A stretch of 63,467 bases of DNA from Chloroflexota bacterium (lineage in GTDB: Bacteria; Chloroflexota; Anaerolineae; B4-G1): contig JAAZAN010000181.1 of NCBI GenBank assembly GCA_012514315.1, forward strand, positions 1 through 63,467, written 5' to 3'. Below the pieces are notes generated by a model. The model was not told the DNA's origin. It saw only the letters and a program-made list of their open reading frames with translations, and ran no database searches. A program made the translations under genes and the position numbers. Positions 23,626-32,126 of the stretch are shown in pieces; position 1 is the first letter of the stretch; each line of letters starts with the position of its first letter.

Positions 23626-24711
23626 ATGGGTGAGATACACCAGATACCAGTCATACTGGTGGGCCTTGGCAACGTGGGGAGCGTGCTGCTTCGACAGATT
23701 CTAGAGACTCGAGATGTCCTGGCACGCAGACGCCGACAGCACATGGTGCCTGTCGGCATCGCAGATATCAGTGGGGCTCTTGTCGACGCCGACGGACTGC
23801 CGGATTCGACGCTCAGCGAAGTACTTGATGTAGTCACCCGCGGACAGCTGCTCGACGCGCTGCCAGATGTGGCGCCGGTGAACGCCCTGCACCCGCTCTT
23901 GCAGCCGGGCACGGTGCTCGTCGATATCACAGCATCCACTTCAACACGGACTCTGATCAGCGCCGCGATGGATGCAGGCTGCGGCATCGTGCTGGCCAAC
24001 AAGAACCCGCTCGCCGGGCCGTGGGTCGAGACTCAGCCACTGCTAGAGTACCCAGCCCTGCGCTATGAAGTCACCGTGGGCGCCGGGCTACCTGTCATTG
24101 AGACGCTAGAATATCTGCTGGACACAGGTGACCGCGTCACGAGGATTGATGGCTGCGTGAGCGGCACGCTCGGTTTCCTGTGTGCGCGCATCGAATCCGG
24201 AGCAACATACTCGCAGGCGATTGCGGACGCCCGCAGTGCAGGCTATACGGAGCCCGACCCTCGGGAAGACCTTTCGGGACGTGACGTAGCTCGCAAGGCA
24301 TTGATCATGGCCCGCACAGTAGGATGGCCGCTTGAGCAAACCAACCTGGTCGTGGAAGAACTCTACCCGGCAGAGCTGGCCGAGGTGACAACCGACGAGT
24401 TCATGGCCAGAGCCGACTCGCAGAATCACGTCTATGCTGATCGCTTCACTCAGGCTCGCTCGCGTGATCAGACCCTGCGCTACGTAGCGCGCGTCACTCC
24501 TGATAGTGTCGTCATTGGCCTCACGCCTGTCGACCTGGCGAGTCCGCTGGGCGCGCTCCGTGGTCCAGGCAACTACATCGCCATCTACACGCACCGGTAC
24601 ACTGATCTACCTCTGGTTCTGTCCGGCCCAGGTGCAGGGCCCGAGGTCACCGCCGCCGGCGTACTGGGTGATATCATCAAACTGGGGGCTGAACTCGGCG
24701 TCGCCGCCTGA
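23626..24711 (+). CDS. hom: Homoserine dehydrogenase
   Basis: A 361-residue enzyme reducing aspartate semialdehyde to homoserine with NAD(P)H. The Rossmann start is VGLGNVGSVLLRQI, then LANKNPLAGPW, the catalytic domain CVSGTLGFL, and AGYTEPDPREDLSGRDVARKA with the conserved acidic residues and lysine. It ends after the catalytic domain, so the C-terminal ACT domain found in longer versions is absent and feedback by threonine through it is not expected. AGGAGGG is 5 nt before the ATG. It is the first gene under the T-box. Confidence 0.93.
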   Translation: MGEIHQIPVILVGLGNVGSVLLRQILETRDVLARRRRQHMVPVGIADISGALVDADGLPDSTLSEVLDVVTRGQLLDALPDVAPVNALHPLLQPGTVLVDITASTSTRTLISAAMDAGCGIVLANKNPLAGPWVETQPLLEYPALRYEVTVGAGLPVIETLEYLLDTGDRVTRIDGCVSGTLGFLCARIESGATYSQAIADARSAGYTEPDPREDLSGRDVARKALIMARTVGWPLEQTNLVVEELYPAELAEVTTDEFMARADSQNHVYADRFTQARSRDQTLRYVARVTPDSVVIGLTPVDLASPLGALRGPGNYIAIYTHRYTDLPLVLSGPGAGPEVTAAGVLGDIIKLGAELGVAA

Positions 24712-24760
24712 CCAGTCAGTCCACTTTGCCAAACCAGACACCAGATGAGGAGAAGTGAGA

Positions 24761-26173
24761 ATGAGCACATTGACGATGAAGTTCGGAGGCACGTCGGTCG
24801 GGGGAGCACAGGCCATCGCCCAGGCTGTGCGCCTGGTCCTGGACCACGCCAAGAGATGGGACGAGATCGCCGTCATCGTCTCGGCGATGAATAGCGTCAC
24901 CGACGCGCTGGTCAATGGCGCGAGGACGGCGGCTCACGGGGATGAGCAGAGCTACCGCTCTACTGTGGAGGATCTCCGCACTCGTCACGCCCACGTCATC
25001 GAGGCACTGATCGAGTCAGCGGACGAACGAACCGAGCTAATTCGGATCACCGACTGTCATTTGCGCGAGTTCGCCGCGTTCTGCCACAGCGTGATGATTC
25101 TCGGTGAGATTACCCCTCGTGCAATGGACACGATCAGCTCGCTGGGGGAACGCATCAACGCCAGAATTATCGCCGCGCTTCTCCGTCAGAATGGAGTCCA
25201 GAGCGAGGCTATCGACGCCACTGAGATCATCGTCACCGATGACGCGTTCCAGAACGCTGTCCCACTGATGGACCTGACCCGTGAACGCGTCGCTGCTCGA
25301 CTCAGGCCTCTGCTCGCCAACGGCGTCATCCCGGTGATCACAGGCTTTATGGGCGCCACCCAAGAGGGCGTGACTACAACGTTGGGACGCGGCGGAAGCG
25401 ACTACAGCGCAGCGATCATCGGCGCGTGCCTCGATAGTGACGAGGTGTGGACGTGGACGGACGTAGACGGAGTGATGACTGCCGACCCGCGCATCGTGCC
25501 CCATGCGCAGGTTATCCCCGTTTTGTCCTACAGCGAGGTGAGCGAGCTCGCCTACTTCGGCGCCAAAGTGCTCCATCCGCGCACAATGCGCCCAGTGATC
25601 GAACACGACATCCCACTGTGGGTCAAGAACACATTCAACCCCTCGTGCAATGGGAGCCGTGTCGTGCGCGAGGCAGAGAGTATCCCAGGAACAATCAAGG
25701 CCGTAACAGCCATCCGTGGAATGAGTATGGTTACCGTCGAGGGTCGCGGCATGCTCGGAGTGCCAGGTATTGCCGCACGTACGTTCGCCGCTGTCGCGAG
25801 CCAGGGCGCGAGCGTGTTGATGATCGTTCAGGCATCCTCGGAGCAGTCGATCTGTTTCGTCATTCCAACCGATGCAGTCCTAGGTGTCGTGCGAGCGTTG
25901 GAGAGGGAGCTAGCTTTGGAGCTGAGCCGGCGTGATGTCGAAAGAGTCTGGTCCCATGATGGCGTAGTCATAGTAACCGCCGTGGGGGCTGGTCTGCGCG
26001 CAACACCTGGGGTTGCAGCACGGATTTTTGGAGCTCTGTCCAAAGGGGACATCAACGTTATCGCCATAGCTCAGGGCTCCTCCGACTGCAGCATCTCGCT
26101 GGTCCTCGATGCCAATGATACGGTCGCTGCGGTATGCCAGATTCACGATGAGGTGATTATCAATGGTCGCTAG
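24761..26173 (+). CDS. lysC: Aspartate kinase
   Basis: A 470-residue enzyme forming aspartyl phosphate, the first step toward lysine, methionine and threonine. It starts with MKFGGTSVGG and has SSLGERINARI, GRGGSDYSAAI and the TDVDGVMTADPR loop. The C-terminal region (about 320-470) carries two ACT domains: GRGMLGVPGIAARTFAAV and GAGLRATPGVAARIFGAL. It is therefore the feedback-regulated point of the operon. The ATG at 24761 has GAGGAG 8 nt upstream. It overlaps asd by 11 bp. Confidence 0.94.
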   Translation: MSTLTMKFGGTSVGGAQAIAQAVRLVLDHAKRWDEIAVIVSAMNSVTDALVNGARTAAHGDEQSYRSTVEDLRTRHAHVIEALIESADERTELIRITDCHLREFAAFCHSVMILGEITPRAMDTISSLGERINARIIAALLRQNGVQSEAIDATEIIVTDDAFQNAVPLMDLTRERVAARLRPLLANGVIPVITGFMGATQEGVTTTLGRGGSDYSAAIIGACLDSDEVWTWTDVDGVMTADPRIVPHAQVIPVLSYSEVSELAYFGAKVLHPRTMRPVIEHDIPLWVKNTFNPSCNGSRVVREAESIPGTIKAVTAIRGMSMVTVEGRGMLGVPGIAARTFAAVASQGASVLMIVQASSEQSICFVIPTDAVLGVVRALERELALELSRRDVERVWSHDGVVIVTAVGAGLRATPGVAARIFGALSKGDINVIAIAQGSSDCSISLVLDANDTVAAVCQIHDEVIINGR

Positions 26174-27218
26174 TAGAATTCCGGTTGCGATTCTGGGCGC
26201 TACGGGCGCGGTGGGACAGCGGTTCGTCCAGCTTCTGTGGAACCATCCCTGGTTTGAGATCACCGGTCTCGCTGCCTCTGATCGTAGCACTGGGCAGCCA
26301 TATCGGGACGCGTGCAACTGGGTGATTCCCGGAGACCCACCGCCAGAGCTTGGCGACATGATCGTCAGTCCAATCGAGCCCTCGCTAACCGCGCGGATCG
26401 TCTTCTCAGCACTCCCAGCCGCGGTTGCATCTGAGGCTGAACCAGCTTTCGCCAGGAGAGGTTACACCGTCTGTTCTAATGCCTCAACCTATCGCTGTGC
26501 GCCGGACGTTCCCTTGATCATACCAGAGCTGAATGCCGATCACCTCGCGCTCATCGACGTGCAGCGCCGCCAGCGATCGTGGAGCGGAATGATCGTCACA
26601 AGCCCCAATTGCACGACCACGGGCATCGCCATTCCGCTCAAAGCGCTCGACACGGCATTTGGCGTCAGGAAGGTGTTCGTGACTTCGATGCAGGCCATCT
26701 CCGGAGCCGGATATCCTGGGATCCCATCGCTTGACATACTCGACAACGTTGTCCCATATGTCGGTGGTGAAGAGGAGAAGATCGAGAAGGAACTCACGCT
26801 CCTGCTCGGCCAGATGGCCGCAGGGCAACGTAGGCCGGCGCCATTTGTGGTGAGTGCCCACGCCAACAGGGTGCCGGTTCTGGACGGCCATACTGTCTGT
26901 ATGTCACTAGGATTCACTGACCCTCCGTCTGTCGAGGACGCTATGGCCGCACTGTCGGGTTTCTCAGGACCCGATATCGTGAAGCAGCTGCCCTCAGCAC
27001 CGGAGTTGCCGATTGTCTTGCGCACCGAGGTCGACCGGCCACAGCCGCGCCGAGACCGGGATGCTCAGGGAGGGATGGCGGTGACGGTCGGACGTATTCG
27101 CACATGCCCGTTGCTTGACCTTCGTCTGGTATCGGTCGTTCACAACACATTGCGGGGCGCAGCGAGCGGAGCGATCCTCAACGCCGAGCTGCTGATAGCT
27201 GCTGGATACATTCGGTAG
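26163..27218 (+). CDS. asd: Aspartate-semialdehyde dehydrogenase (archaeal/fungal-type)
   Basis: A 351-residue enzyme reducing aspartyl phosphate to the semialdehyde. The NADP loop is ILGATGAVGQRFVQLL, the nucleophile is C150 in SPNCTTTG, and the histidine/arginine region reads SAHANRVPVLDGH. The length and motifs match the archaeal/yeast subgroup rather than the E. coli type. It starts inside the end of lysC, with GAGGTGA upstream, so expression is coupled. Confidence 0.93.
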   Translation: MVASRIPVAILGATGAVGQRFVQLLWNHPWFEITGLAASDRSTGQPYRDACNWVIPGDPPPELGDMIVSPIEPSLTARIVFSALPAAVASEAEPAFARRGYTVCSNASTYRCAPDVPLIIPELNADHLALIDVQRRQRSWSGMIVTSPNCTTTGIAIPLKALDTAFGVRKVFVTSMQAISGAGYPGIPSLDILDNVVPYVGGEEEKIEKELTLLLGQMAAGQRRPAPFVVSAHANRVPVLDGHTVCMSLGFTDPPSVEDAMAALSGFSGPDIVKQLPSAPELPIVLRTEVDRPQPRRDRDAQGGMAVTVGRIRTCPLLDLRLVSVVHNTLRGAASGAILNAELLIAAGYIR

Positions 27219-27262
27219 ACTGCGCGTTGCCCAATTGACTGTCTGGAGGTAGATAGTACGCA

Positions 27263-28393
27263 ATGAAAACCTACGGTCGCACGTCTGCCCACGAGTTCTT
27301 GAGTGACTTCATCGTGTTTAGAAACATCGAGCCCCAAGACTGTCGGCTTCCCGGCCTGCCCAACCTCCGGGATCGTCTGAGGCTGCCCGAGCGGATGGTT
27401 CCCCGCAAGACACAACCGGAGTATGCGCAGGTCATCATCGAGATACTGCGCGAGGCAAGGCGCCTTGATGCACCGAGATCTCCGATTCAACGCGTGGCCC
27501 TCATCGGCGACACCCGGCTCAACGACGGGACCGCGTACGCGAACGTTTGTCGCGCGGGCGGCTGGCCTGGCCTTGCGTTTATCGGAGCCGATAGATCGGC
27601 CCCCGCCTCGATCGAGCACACAGAACTGGGGGGCTATCCCGTCTACGTTGCGAACCGTTGGACGCTTCTGCAGGAGTTCCAGCAGATCTGTCGCGACCTG
27701 GACTTCCCGTTTGACGAAGGAACAGCTGTGATTCTCGACCTGGACAAGACGGTTCTAGGTGCAAGGGGACGCAATGACGCGGTGATCGATGCCGCACGTG
27801 TGGAGGCGGTCCGGCAGACAGTGGGGAACTTGCTTGGTGCGGAGTTCGACAACGCTCTCTTTCAGTTGGCCTACGATCAGCTGAACCAGCCGGAGTTCCA
27901 TCCCTTCACAGCGGACAACCAGGACTACCTGGCCTACATCTGCCTGATGCTCGGCGGCGGGCTCTACGATCTGCAGGCGCTTCAGGCAGCCATTCGGGAG
28001 GGCAGCCTCACATCGTTCCAGCAGTTCATCGACGCGGTGGATGAGCGGGTTGATCAGCTCACGTCCGATCTCGTTCGCCTCCACCGTGACATTCGGACGT
28101 TGGTTCAGCAGGGCGATCCGACGCCGTTCAAGGCGTTTCGGTACAACGAGTATAGATCGACGGTTGAGCGCATGGCGAGCCTATCAGATGAGAGTCCGGT
28201 TGAGGACATGCTCGTCCACGAGATCGTGGTCACCCAGGAGGTTCGAGAAGCCGCACTAGGGTGGCGACATCAGGGCGCGCTCTTGTTCGGCCTCTCTGAC
28301 AAGCCGGACGAGGCATCGGTGCCCCTCCCTGAGCTCGCGGCACTCGGTTTCGTGCCCATCCACCGGGTAGAGGCTCACATCGTTGGAGAGTGA
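27263..28393 (+). CDS. HAD-like protein in the threonine operon
   Basis: A 376-residue protein of unknown role. HAD motif I is clear in VILDLDKTVLG (D159, D161). A LIGDTRLNDG segment at about 80-89 resembles HAD motif IV (GDxxxxD), and LLFGLSDKPDEAS near 350 could supply the later Ser and Lys motifs. The order would then be IV-I-II/III, as in a circular permutation, or the first may be chance. The middle (180-300) is helical, like a cap. It lies between asd and thrC, where homoserine kinase (thrB) is normally found; thrB is not in the operon. A phosphatase or phosphotransferase acting on homoserine or a phosphoester is a hypothesis only. GGAGG is about 12 nt upstream of the ATG. Confidence 0.65.
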   Translation: MKTYGRTSAHEFLSDFIVFRNIEPQDCRLPGLPNLRDRLRLPERMVPRKTQPEYAQVIIEILREARRLDAPRSPIQRVALIGDTRLNDGTAYANVCRAGGWPGLAFIGADRSAPASIEHTELGGYPVYVANRWTLLQEFQQICRDLDFPFDEGTAVILDLDKTVLGARGRNDAVIDAARVEAVRQTVGNLLGAEFDNALFQLAYDQLNQPEFHPFTADNQDYLAYICLMLGGGLYDLQALQAAIREGSLTSFQQFIDAVDERVDQLTSDLVRLHRDIRTLVQQGDPTPFKAFRYNEYRSTVERMASLSDESPVEDMLVHEIVVTQEVREAALGWRHQGALLFGLSDKPDEASVPLPELAALGFVPIHRVEAHIVGE

Positions 28394-28465
28394 TGAGTAG
28401 GCTGAACTGCGTGGGCCGTGAAGACCGTGCAGGGCCATCAATTTGTCACATCGGAGGGTTGCCGC

Positions 28466-29797
28466 ATGTCGTATAGCTGCTGGTTAGAGTGTATCCGTGG
28501 ATGTGGTCGACGGTATTCGATCTTCGATGTCGTCTACCGGTGCGAGGACTGCGGTGGCCTTCTGGACGTGGTGCACGATCTCGACGCACTCAGGGACCGC
28601 AGTTCAGAGGAATGGAAAGCCCTCTTTGACGAGCGAACGCGCACGACAGAATGGCCCTTCGGAAGCGGCGTGTGGGGTAAGAAGGAGTGGGTTTGTCCCG
28701 ATATCCTGGCAGACAACATCGTGTCGATGTACGAAGGGCACACGAATTGTTTCTGGGCGGAGCGTCTGGGCAAGCAGATTGGCGTGAGCGAGCTGTGGGT
28801 CAAGCTGTGCGGCAATAGCCACACCGGCTCGTTCAAGGACCTTGGAATGACCGTGCTCGTCTCCGTCGTGCGTCAGATGATCAGCACGGGACGCCCAATT
28901 CGGGCCGTGGCGTGTGCGTCTACAGGCGACACGTCGGCGTCGCTCGCGGCGTATGCTGCAGCTGCGGGCATCCCAGCGGCCATACTCTTGCCCCGCGGCA
29001 AGGTGTCGACCGGACAGCTCGTCCAGCCGATCGCCAACGGGGCTTTGGTATTGTCTCTTGATACAGACTTCGATGGCTGTATGCGCATTGTACAGCGCGT
29101 TACGCAGGACGAGACGATTTACCTCGCCAATTCGATGAACTCTCTGCGCATGGAGGGTCAGAAGACGGTGGCGATCGAGCTCGTTCAGCAATTCGATTGG
29201 CGGGTGCCGGACTGGATTATCATCCCAGTGGGTAATCTGGGGAATGTGAGCGCGCTGGGCAAAGGGTTTCTGATGATGAAGGAACTCGGTCTGATCGACC
29301 GGCTGCCACGTATCGCCTGCGCCCAAGCAGAACGGGCCAATCCGCTGTATCGCAGCTATCTCACTTCATTCGAGAAGTACCAGCCCGTCCAGGCACAACA
29401 GACGCTGGCCAGTGCCATCCAGATCGGAGACCCAGTGAGCTATGAGCGGGCGGTCAGAGTTCTGCGGCAGCTCGATGGCGTTGTGGAACAGGCTACCGAG
29501 GACGAGCTAGCCGATGCCGCAGCCCGCGCCGACCGTACCGGGATGTATGCCTGTCCGCATACCGGTGTGGCACTTGCTGTCCTCTTCAAGCTCATAGACC
29601 GGGGAGACATTCGCCACGACCACCGGGTCGTCGTCATATCGACCGCGAGCGGACTCAAGTTCACCGACTTCAAGGTAGGATACCACGAAGGAACCCTCAC
29701 GGGAGTCACCAGTCACCTGGCTAACCCGCCTCAGGAGCTTCCCGCCAGCTACGAGGCTGTCAGCCAGGCGATTGACCGTGCGATCGCAGCACACTAA
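28466..29797 (+). CDS. thrC: Threonine synthase
   Basis: A 443-residue PLP enzyme (fold type II) converting O-phosphohomoserine to threonine. The PLP lysine is K124 in [12 protein letters not shown]. The substrate loop is [15 protein letters not shown] and the phosphate-binding region [17 protein letters not shown]. The N-terminus has a possible zinc ribbon (C9, C13, C26, C29), seen in this subgroup. The ATG at 28466 has GGAGGG 8 nt upstream; a GTG 16 codons earlier is less likely. It is the last pathway gene of the T-box operon. Confidence 0.92.
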   Translation: MSYSCWLECIRGCGRRYSIFDVVYRCEDCGGLLDVVHDLDALRDRSSEEWKALFDERTRTTEWPFGSGVWGKKEWVCPDILADNIVSMYEGHTNCFWAERLGKQIGVSELWVKLCGNSHTGSFKDLGMTVLVSVVRQMISTGRPIRAVACASTGDTSASLAAYAAAAGIPAAILLPRGKVSTGQLVQPIANGALVLSLDTDFDGCMRIVQRVTQDETIYLANSMNSLRMEGQKTVAIELVQQFDWRVPDWIIIPVGNLGNVSALGKGFLMMKELGLIDRLPRIACAQAERANPLYRSYLTSFEKYQPVQAQQTLASAIQIGDPVSYERAVRVLRQLDGVVEQATEDELADAAARADRTGMYACPHTGVALAVLFKLIDRGDIRHDHRVVVISTASGLKFTDFKVGYHEGTLTGVTSHLANPPQELPASYEAVSQAIDRAIAAH

Positions 29798-29842
29798 TTC
29801 GCACACCAGACGTATAGCGATGAGAGAGTGGAATAGGAGACT

Positions 29843-30901
29843 ATGGCCGACATCAAACGCCCTGATATGGATTCGCTCGCGCCTGAGGTCCGCGCCTACA
29901 TCGAGTTCCTCGAGGCAAGATTGAGGCAACAAGATCGCGTCAGTAGACGAGATACATCTCAGGCAGGCCGTCACGACGACGAGCCTATCGGACCGCCGGA
30001 GCCGCCCACGACGATCAATCTCATCACCATCAGCTCTGAAGGGGTCGCCAAACGATCTCCAAGGCATCTGTATTCTCGCCAACACCGCGGCGGAATGGGC
30101 GTCTTCGATCTCGAGTGCACCGGCGCCGACGTCCCGGCACTGCTCACCCTGGCGGACGAGCGTGATGATCTGATCCTGTTCACAGATCAGGGCCGCGCCT
30201 TCCGCCTCCCAGCCAACCGCATCCAGGATTCGGCCGTGCACGCTCGGGGCAGTTCGATGTCGGCTGCGCTGGGCCTGAATCAGGGTGAACGGGTGGCGGT
30301 CGTGCTGCCGGACACAGGGGGCAACTACATCGCTGCCCTCAGCCGGCGGGGCCACGTCCGCTGGTTCGCAGCTCACCTGTTCCGCAGGAACCTGCATCCA
30401 GGAAGTCTGCTCTTCGATGCGGCTGAACTCGGCGCCCCCGCCGCAGCGTGCTGGGCTGCCAACACGGATGACCTCTTCATTGCCACGCACCAGGGACAGG
30501 GCATTCGGTTCTCGGCGCGACAAGTGCCCACACGGGGCTGTCTTGGCATACGACTGGATCGAGACGACACCGCTGTGGCGATCACTGCTGTCGGTCCGGA
30601 TTCTGGGGTATTTCTGGTCAGCGCGGACGGGCGGGGCGCCGTGCGAACCATGTGTGGGTTTCGGGCCAACAAGGCTCCCGGCGCCGGCGGCAAGGCTGCA
30701 CTCAGGACCGACCACCTCATCGGCGCGGCCGCTATCACCCAGGCGGATGACGTGTTTCTCTTGTCACGGTTGGGCAAGGTAATCCGGTTTGCGGGAGAGG
30801 AGATACCTCAGAAGGACGGAATGGTACAGGGCGTTAACTGTATGTCGCTCCGTTCGGACGAGGTGGTCGCCTGCGTCATCAGCGCAGGCCTCAGGGAATG
30901 A
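29843..30901 (+). CDS. Orphan DNA gyrase A C-terminal beta-propeller protein
   Basis: A 352-residue protein consisting of the GyrA/ParC C-terminal propeller alone. The N-terminal 60 residues are a helical, charged leader (EVRAYIEFLEARLRQQ). Repeated blades follow: NLITISSEGVAKRSPRHLY, DLILFTDQGRAFRLP, NYIAALSRRGHVRWF, DLFIATHQGQGIRFSARQ, GVFLVSADGRGAVRTM and VFLLSRLGKVIRFAGEEIP. A GyrA-box-like QHRGGMG is in blade 1 (family QRRGGRG). The breakage-reunion domain and tyrosine are absent. DNA binding or wrapping is plausible. It has AGGAG just before the ATG, 45 bp after thrC, and overlaps the next gene by 4 bp. Confidence 0.83.
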   Translation: MADIKRPDMDSLAPEVRAYIEFLEARLRQQDRVSRRDTSQAGRHDDEPIGPPEPPTTINLITISSEGVAKRSPRHLYSRQHRGGMGVFDLECTGADVPALLTLADERDDLILFTDQGRAFRLPANRIQDSAVHARGSSMSAALGLNQGERVAVVLPDTGGNYIAALSRRGHVRWFAAHLFRRNLHPGSLLFDAAELGAPAAACWAANTDDLFIATHQGQGIRFSARQVPTRGCLGIRLDRDDTAVAITAVGPDSGVFLVSADGRGAVRTMCGFRANKAPGAGGKAALRTDHLIGAAAITQADDVFLLSRLGKVIRFAGEEIPQKDGMVQGVNCMSLRSDEVVACVISAGLRE

Positions 30902-31386
30902 GAGGGTTCGCGAACCTCAATCGGGCCGGACGGTTCATCGCAGTCGTCGCTGTGACTGCTATGGTAGGGTTGCTCGCGCTTCGGGGCGTTGTGACGCTGG
31001 TGTCGAAGCGTCCACACAACCTGGGGATACACGATGGCTGGCTCGCACCCTGTCCGGCGCAGCGCAACTGCGTCTCAACGCAGGCCATGGACGCCACTCA
31101 CAGAATTGAACCCATTCCATTTCGGACATCCGGCCCGAAAGCACATTCCAGGATTCTGGAGATCGTCAGCCGGTTGCCCAGAGCGCAACTCATCGAGGAA
31201 GAGGCGGACTACATCCACGCCGAGTTCAGAACATGGGGGCTCCATCATACCGATGACGTCGAGTTCTACTTCGATGTGACAGACCAGCTCATCCACGTGC
31301 GTTCGGCCGCGAGACTGCCCTTCTACGATTTCGGCGTCAACCGCAATCGTGTTGAGCTCATCCGCAGCCTATACCTGGCGCAGTAG
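30898..31386 (+). CDS. DUF1499 family membrane-anchored protein
   Basis: 162 residues with one N-terminal hydrophobic segment (about 12-35) that may be an anchor or uncleaved signal. The DUF1499 core follows: CPAQRNCVSTQA, LIEEEADYIHAEF, DDVEFYFD, IHVRSAARL and DFGVNRNRVELIR. The family has no known function. The start codon overlaps the stop of the gyrase-propeller gene (ATGA), so translation is coupled. Confidence 0.85.
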   Translation: MRGFANLNRAGRFIAVVAVTAMVGLLALRGVVTLVSKRPHNLGIHDGWLAPCPAQRNCVSTQAMDATHRIEPIPFRTSGPKAHSRILEIVSRLPRAQLIEEEADYIHAEFRTWGLHHTDDVEFYFDVTDQLIHVRSAARLPFYDFGVNRNRVELIRSLYLAQ

Positions 31387-31414
31387 CCCCATCGACCGCG
31401 CCCACGCAACCTGC

Positions 31415-31437
31415 CTGTGACTGGCCCCTTGTCACAG
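31415..31437. terminator. Weak stem-loop between convergent DUF1499 and MBL genes
   Basis: CTGTGAC (31415-31421) and GTCACAG (31431-31437) form a perfect 7-bp stem with a 9-nt loop. It overlaps the stop codon of the minus-strand gene. There is no T tract, so termination is possible but unsupported. Confidence 0.3.
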
Positions 31438-32061
31438 AGACTGAAGCCACGGGTTCGACCGTTTCTCTCTGCCAATCGTCGTGGCCGGGCCGTGACCTGG
31501 ATAGACGATTACCTCATCTGGAAGTGCGAGCAACACGTCCAGAATCGAGTGGGCGAGCACTGCGCTGTCGCTTCCGGGCAGATCCGTCCGCCCCACGCCA
31601 CCGGCAAACAAGGCGTCGCCTACAAAGATGATGCCATCGTCTGCCAGATAGAGACTCACGCCGCCCGGTGAATGACCAGGCGTATCGACTACCGCGATCC
31701 TGGCCGGCCCCACGTGCAGCTCTTCCCCGCCGCGGATCTCCACGTCAGGCGCCGGGCTGTCCACTGCTGGCAGTCCAAACCAACCTGCTCCACCACCTGT
31801 TCCCAGGATGGCCTTCTCCGCCGGATGGATTGCCAGTTGGGCGCCGGTCCAGGCGACAAGGTCGGCATTCGCACCGAAGTGATCGAAGTGAGCATGGGTG
31901 TTGACAACATACTTCACCCGCAGATTGTGCCGGTCGATGGCCGCCCTGATGCGCTGCGGGTCAGCTCCCGGATCAACAACTAGCGCCTCGCCCCCAGTCT
32001 CCCAAGCGACAACGTAACAGTTCGTCTGCACCATCCCGACGACGACAGTCTCCAAAATCAA
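31432..32061 (-). CDS. MBL-fold hydrolase (glyoxalase II-like)
   Basis: 209 residues. The metal motif THAHFDHFGA is complete, with the further ligands in DTPGHSPGG, FVGDALFAGGVGR and YPGHGPATTI. The length is that of the small YcbL/GloB-like hydrolases without the C-terminal helical glyoxalase II domain, so thioester or lactone hydrolysis is likely but the substrate is open. AGGAGG is 7 nt before a TTG, whereas the ATG two codons earlier has almost no spacer; I therefore prefer TTG. It follows the SLC13 gene by about 65 bp on the same strand. Confidence 0.87.
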   Translation of the reverse strand: MILETVVVGMVQTNCYVVAWETGGEALVVDPGADPQRIRAAIDRHNLRVKYVVNTHAHFDHFGANADLVAWTGAQLAIHPAEKAILGTGGGAGWFGLPAVDSPAPDVEIRGGEELHVGPARIAVVDTPGHSPGGVSLYLADDGIIFVGDALFAGGVGRTDLPGSDSAVLAHSILDVLLALPDEVIVYPGHGPATTIGREKRSNPWLQSL

Positions 32062-32126
32062 GACCATACCTCCTGCGAGCCAAACTCTACAACCGGTCAG
32101 CGGCAGCTTGTACACAGAGGCCGGAT

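Noticed and set aside
29507..30715. Long minus-strand frame (402 codons) opposite thrC and the gyrase propeller gene
   Set aside because: It crosses the junction of two well-supported genes and has no recognisable domain.
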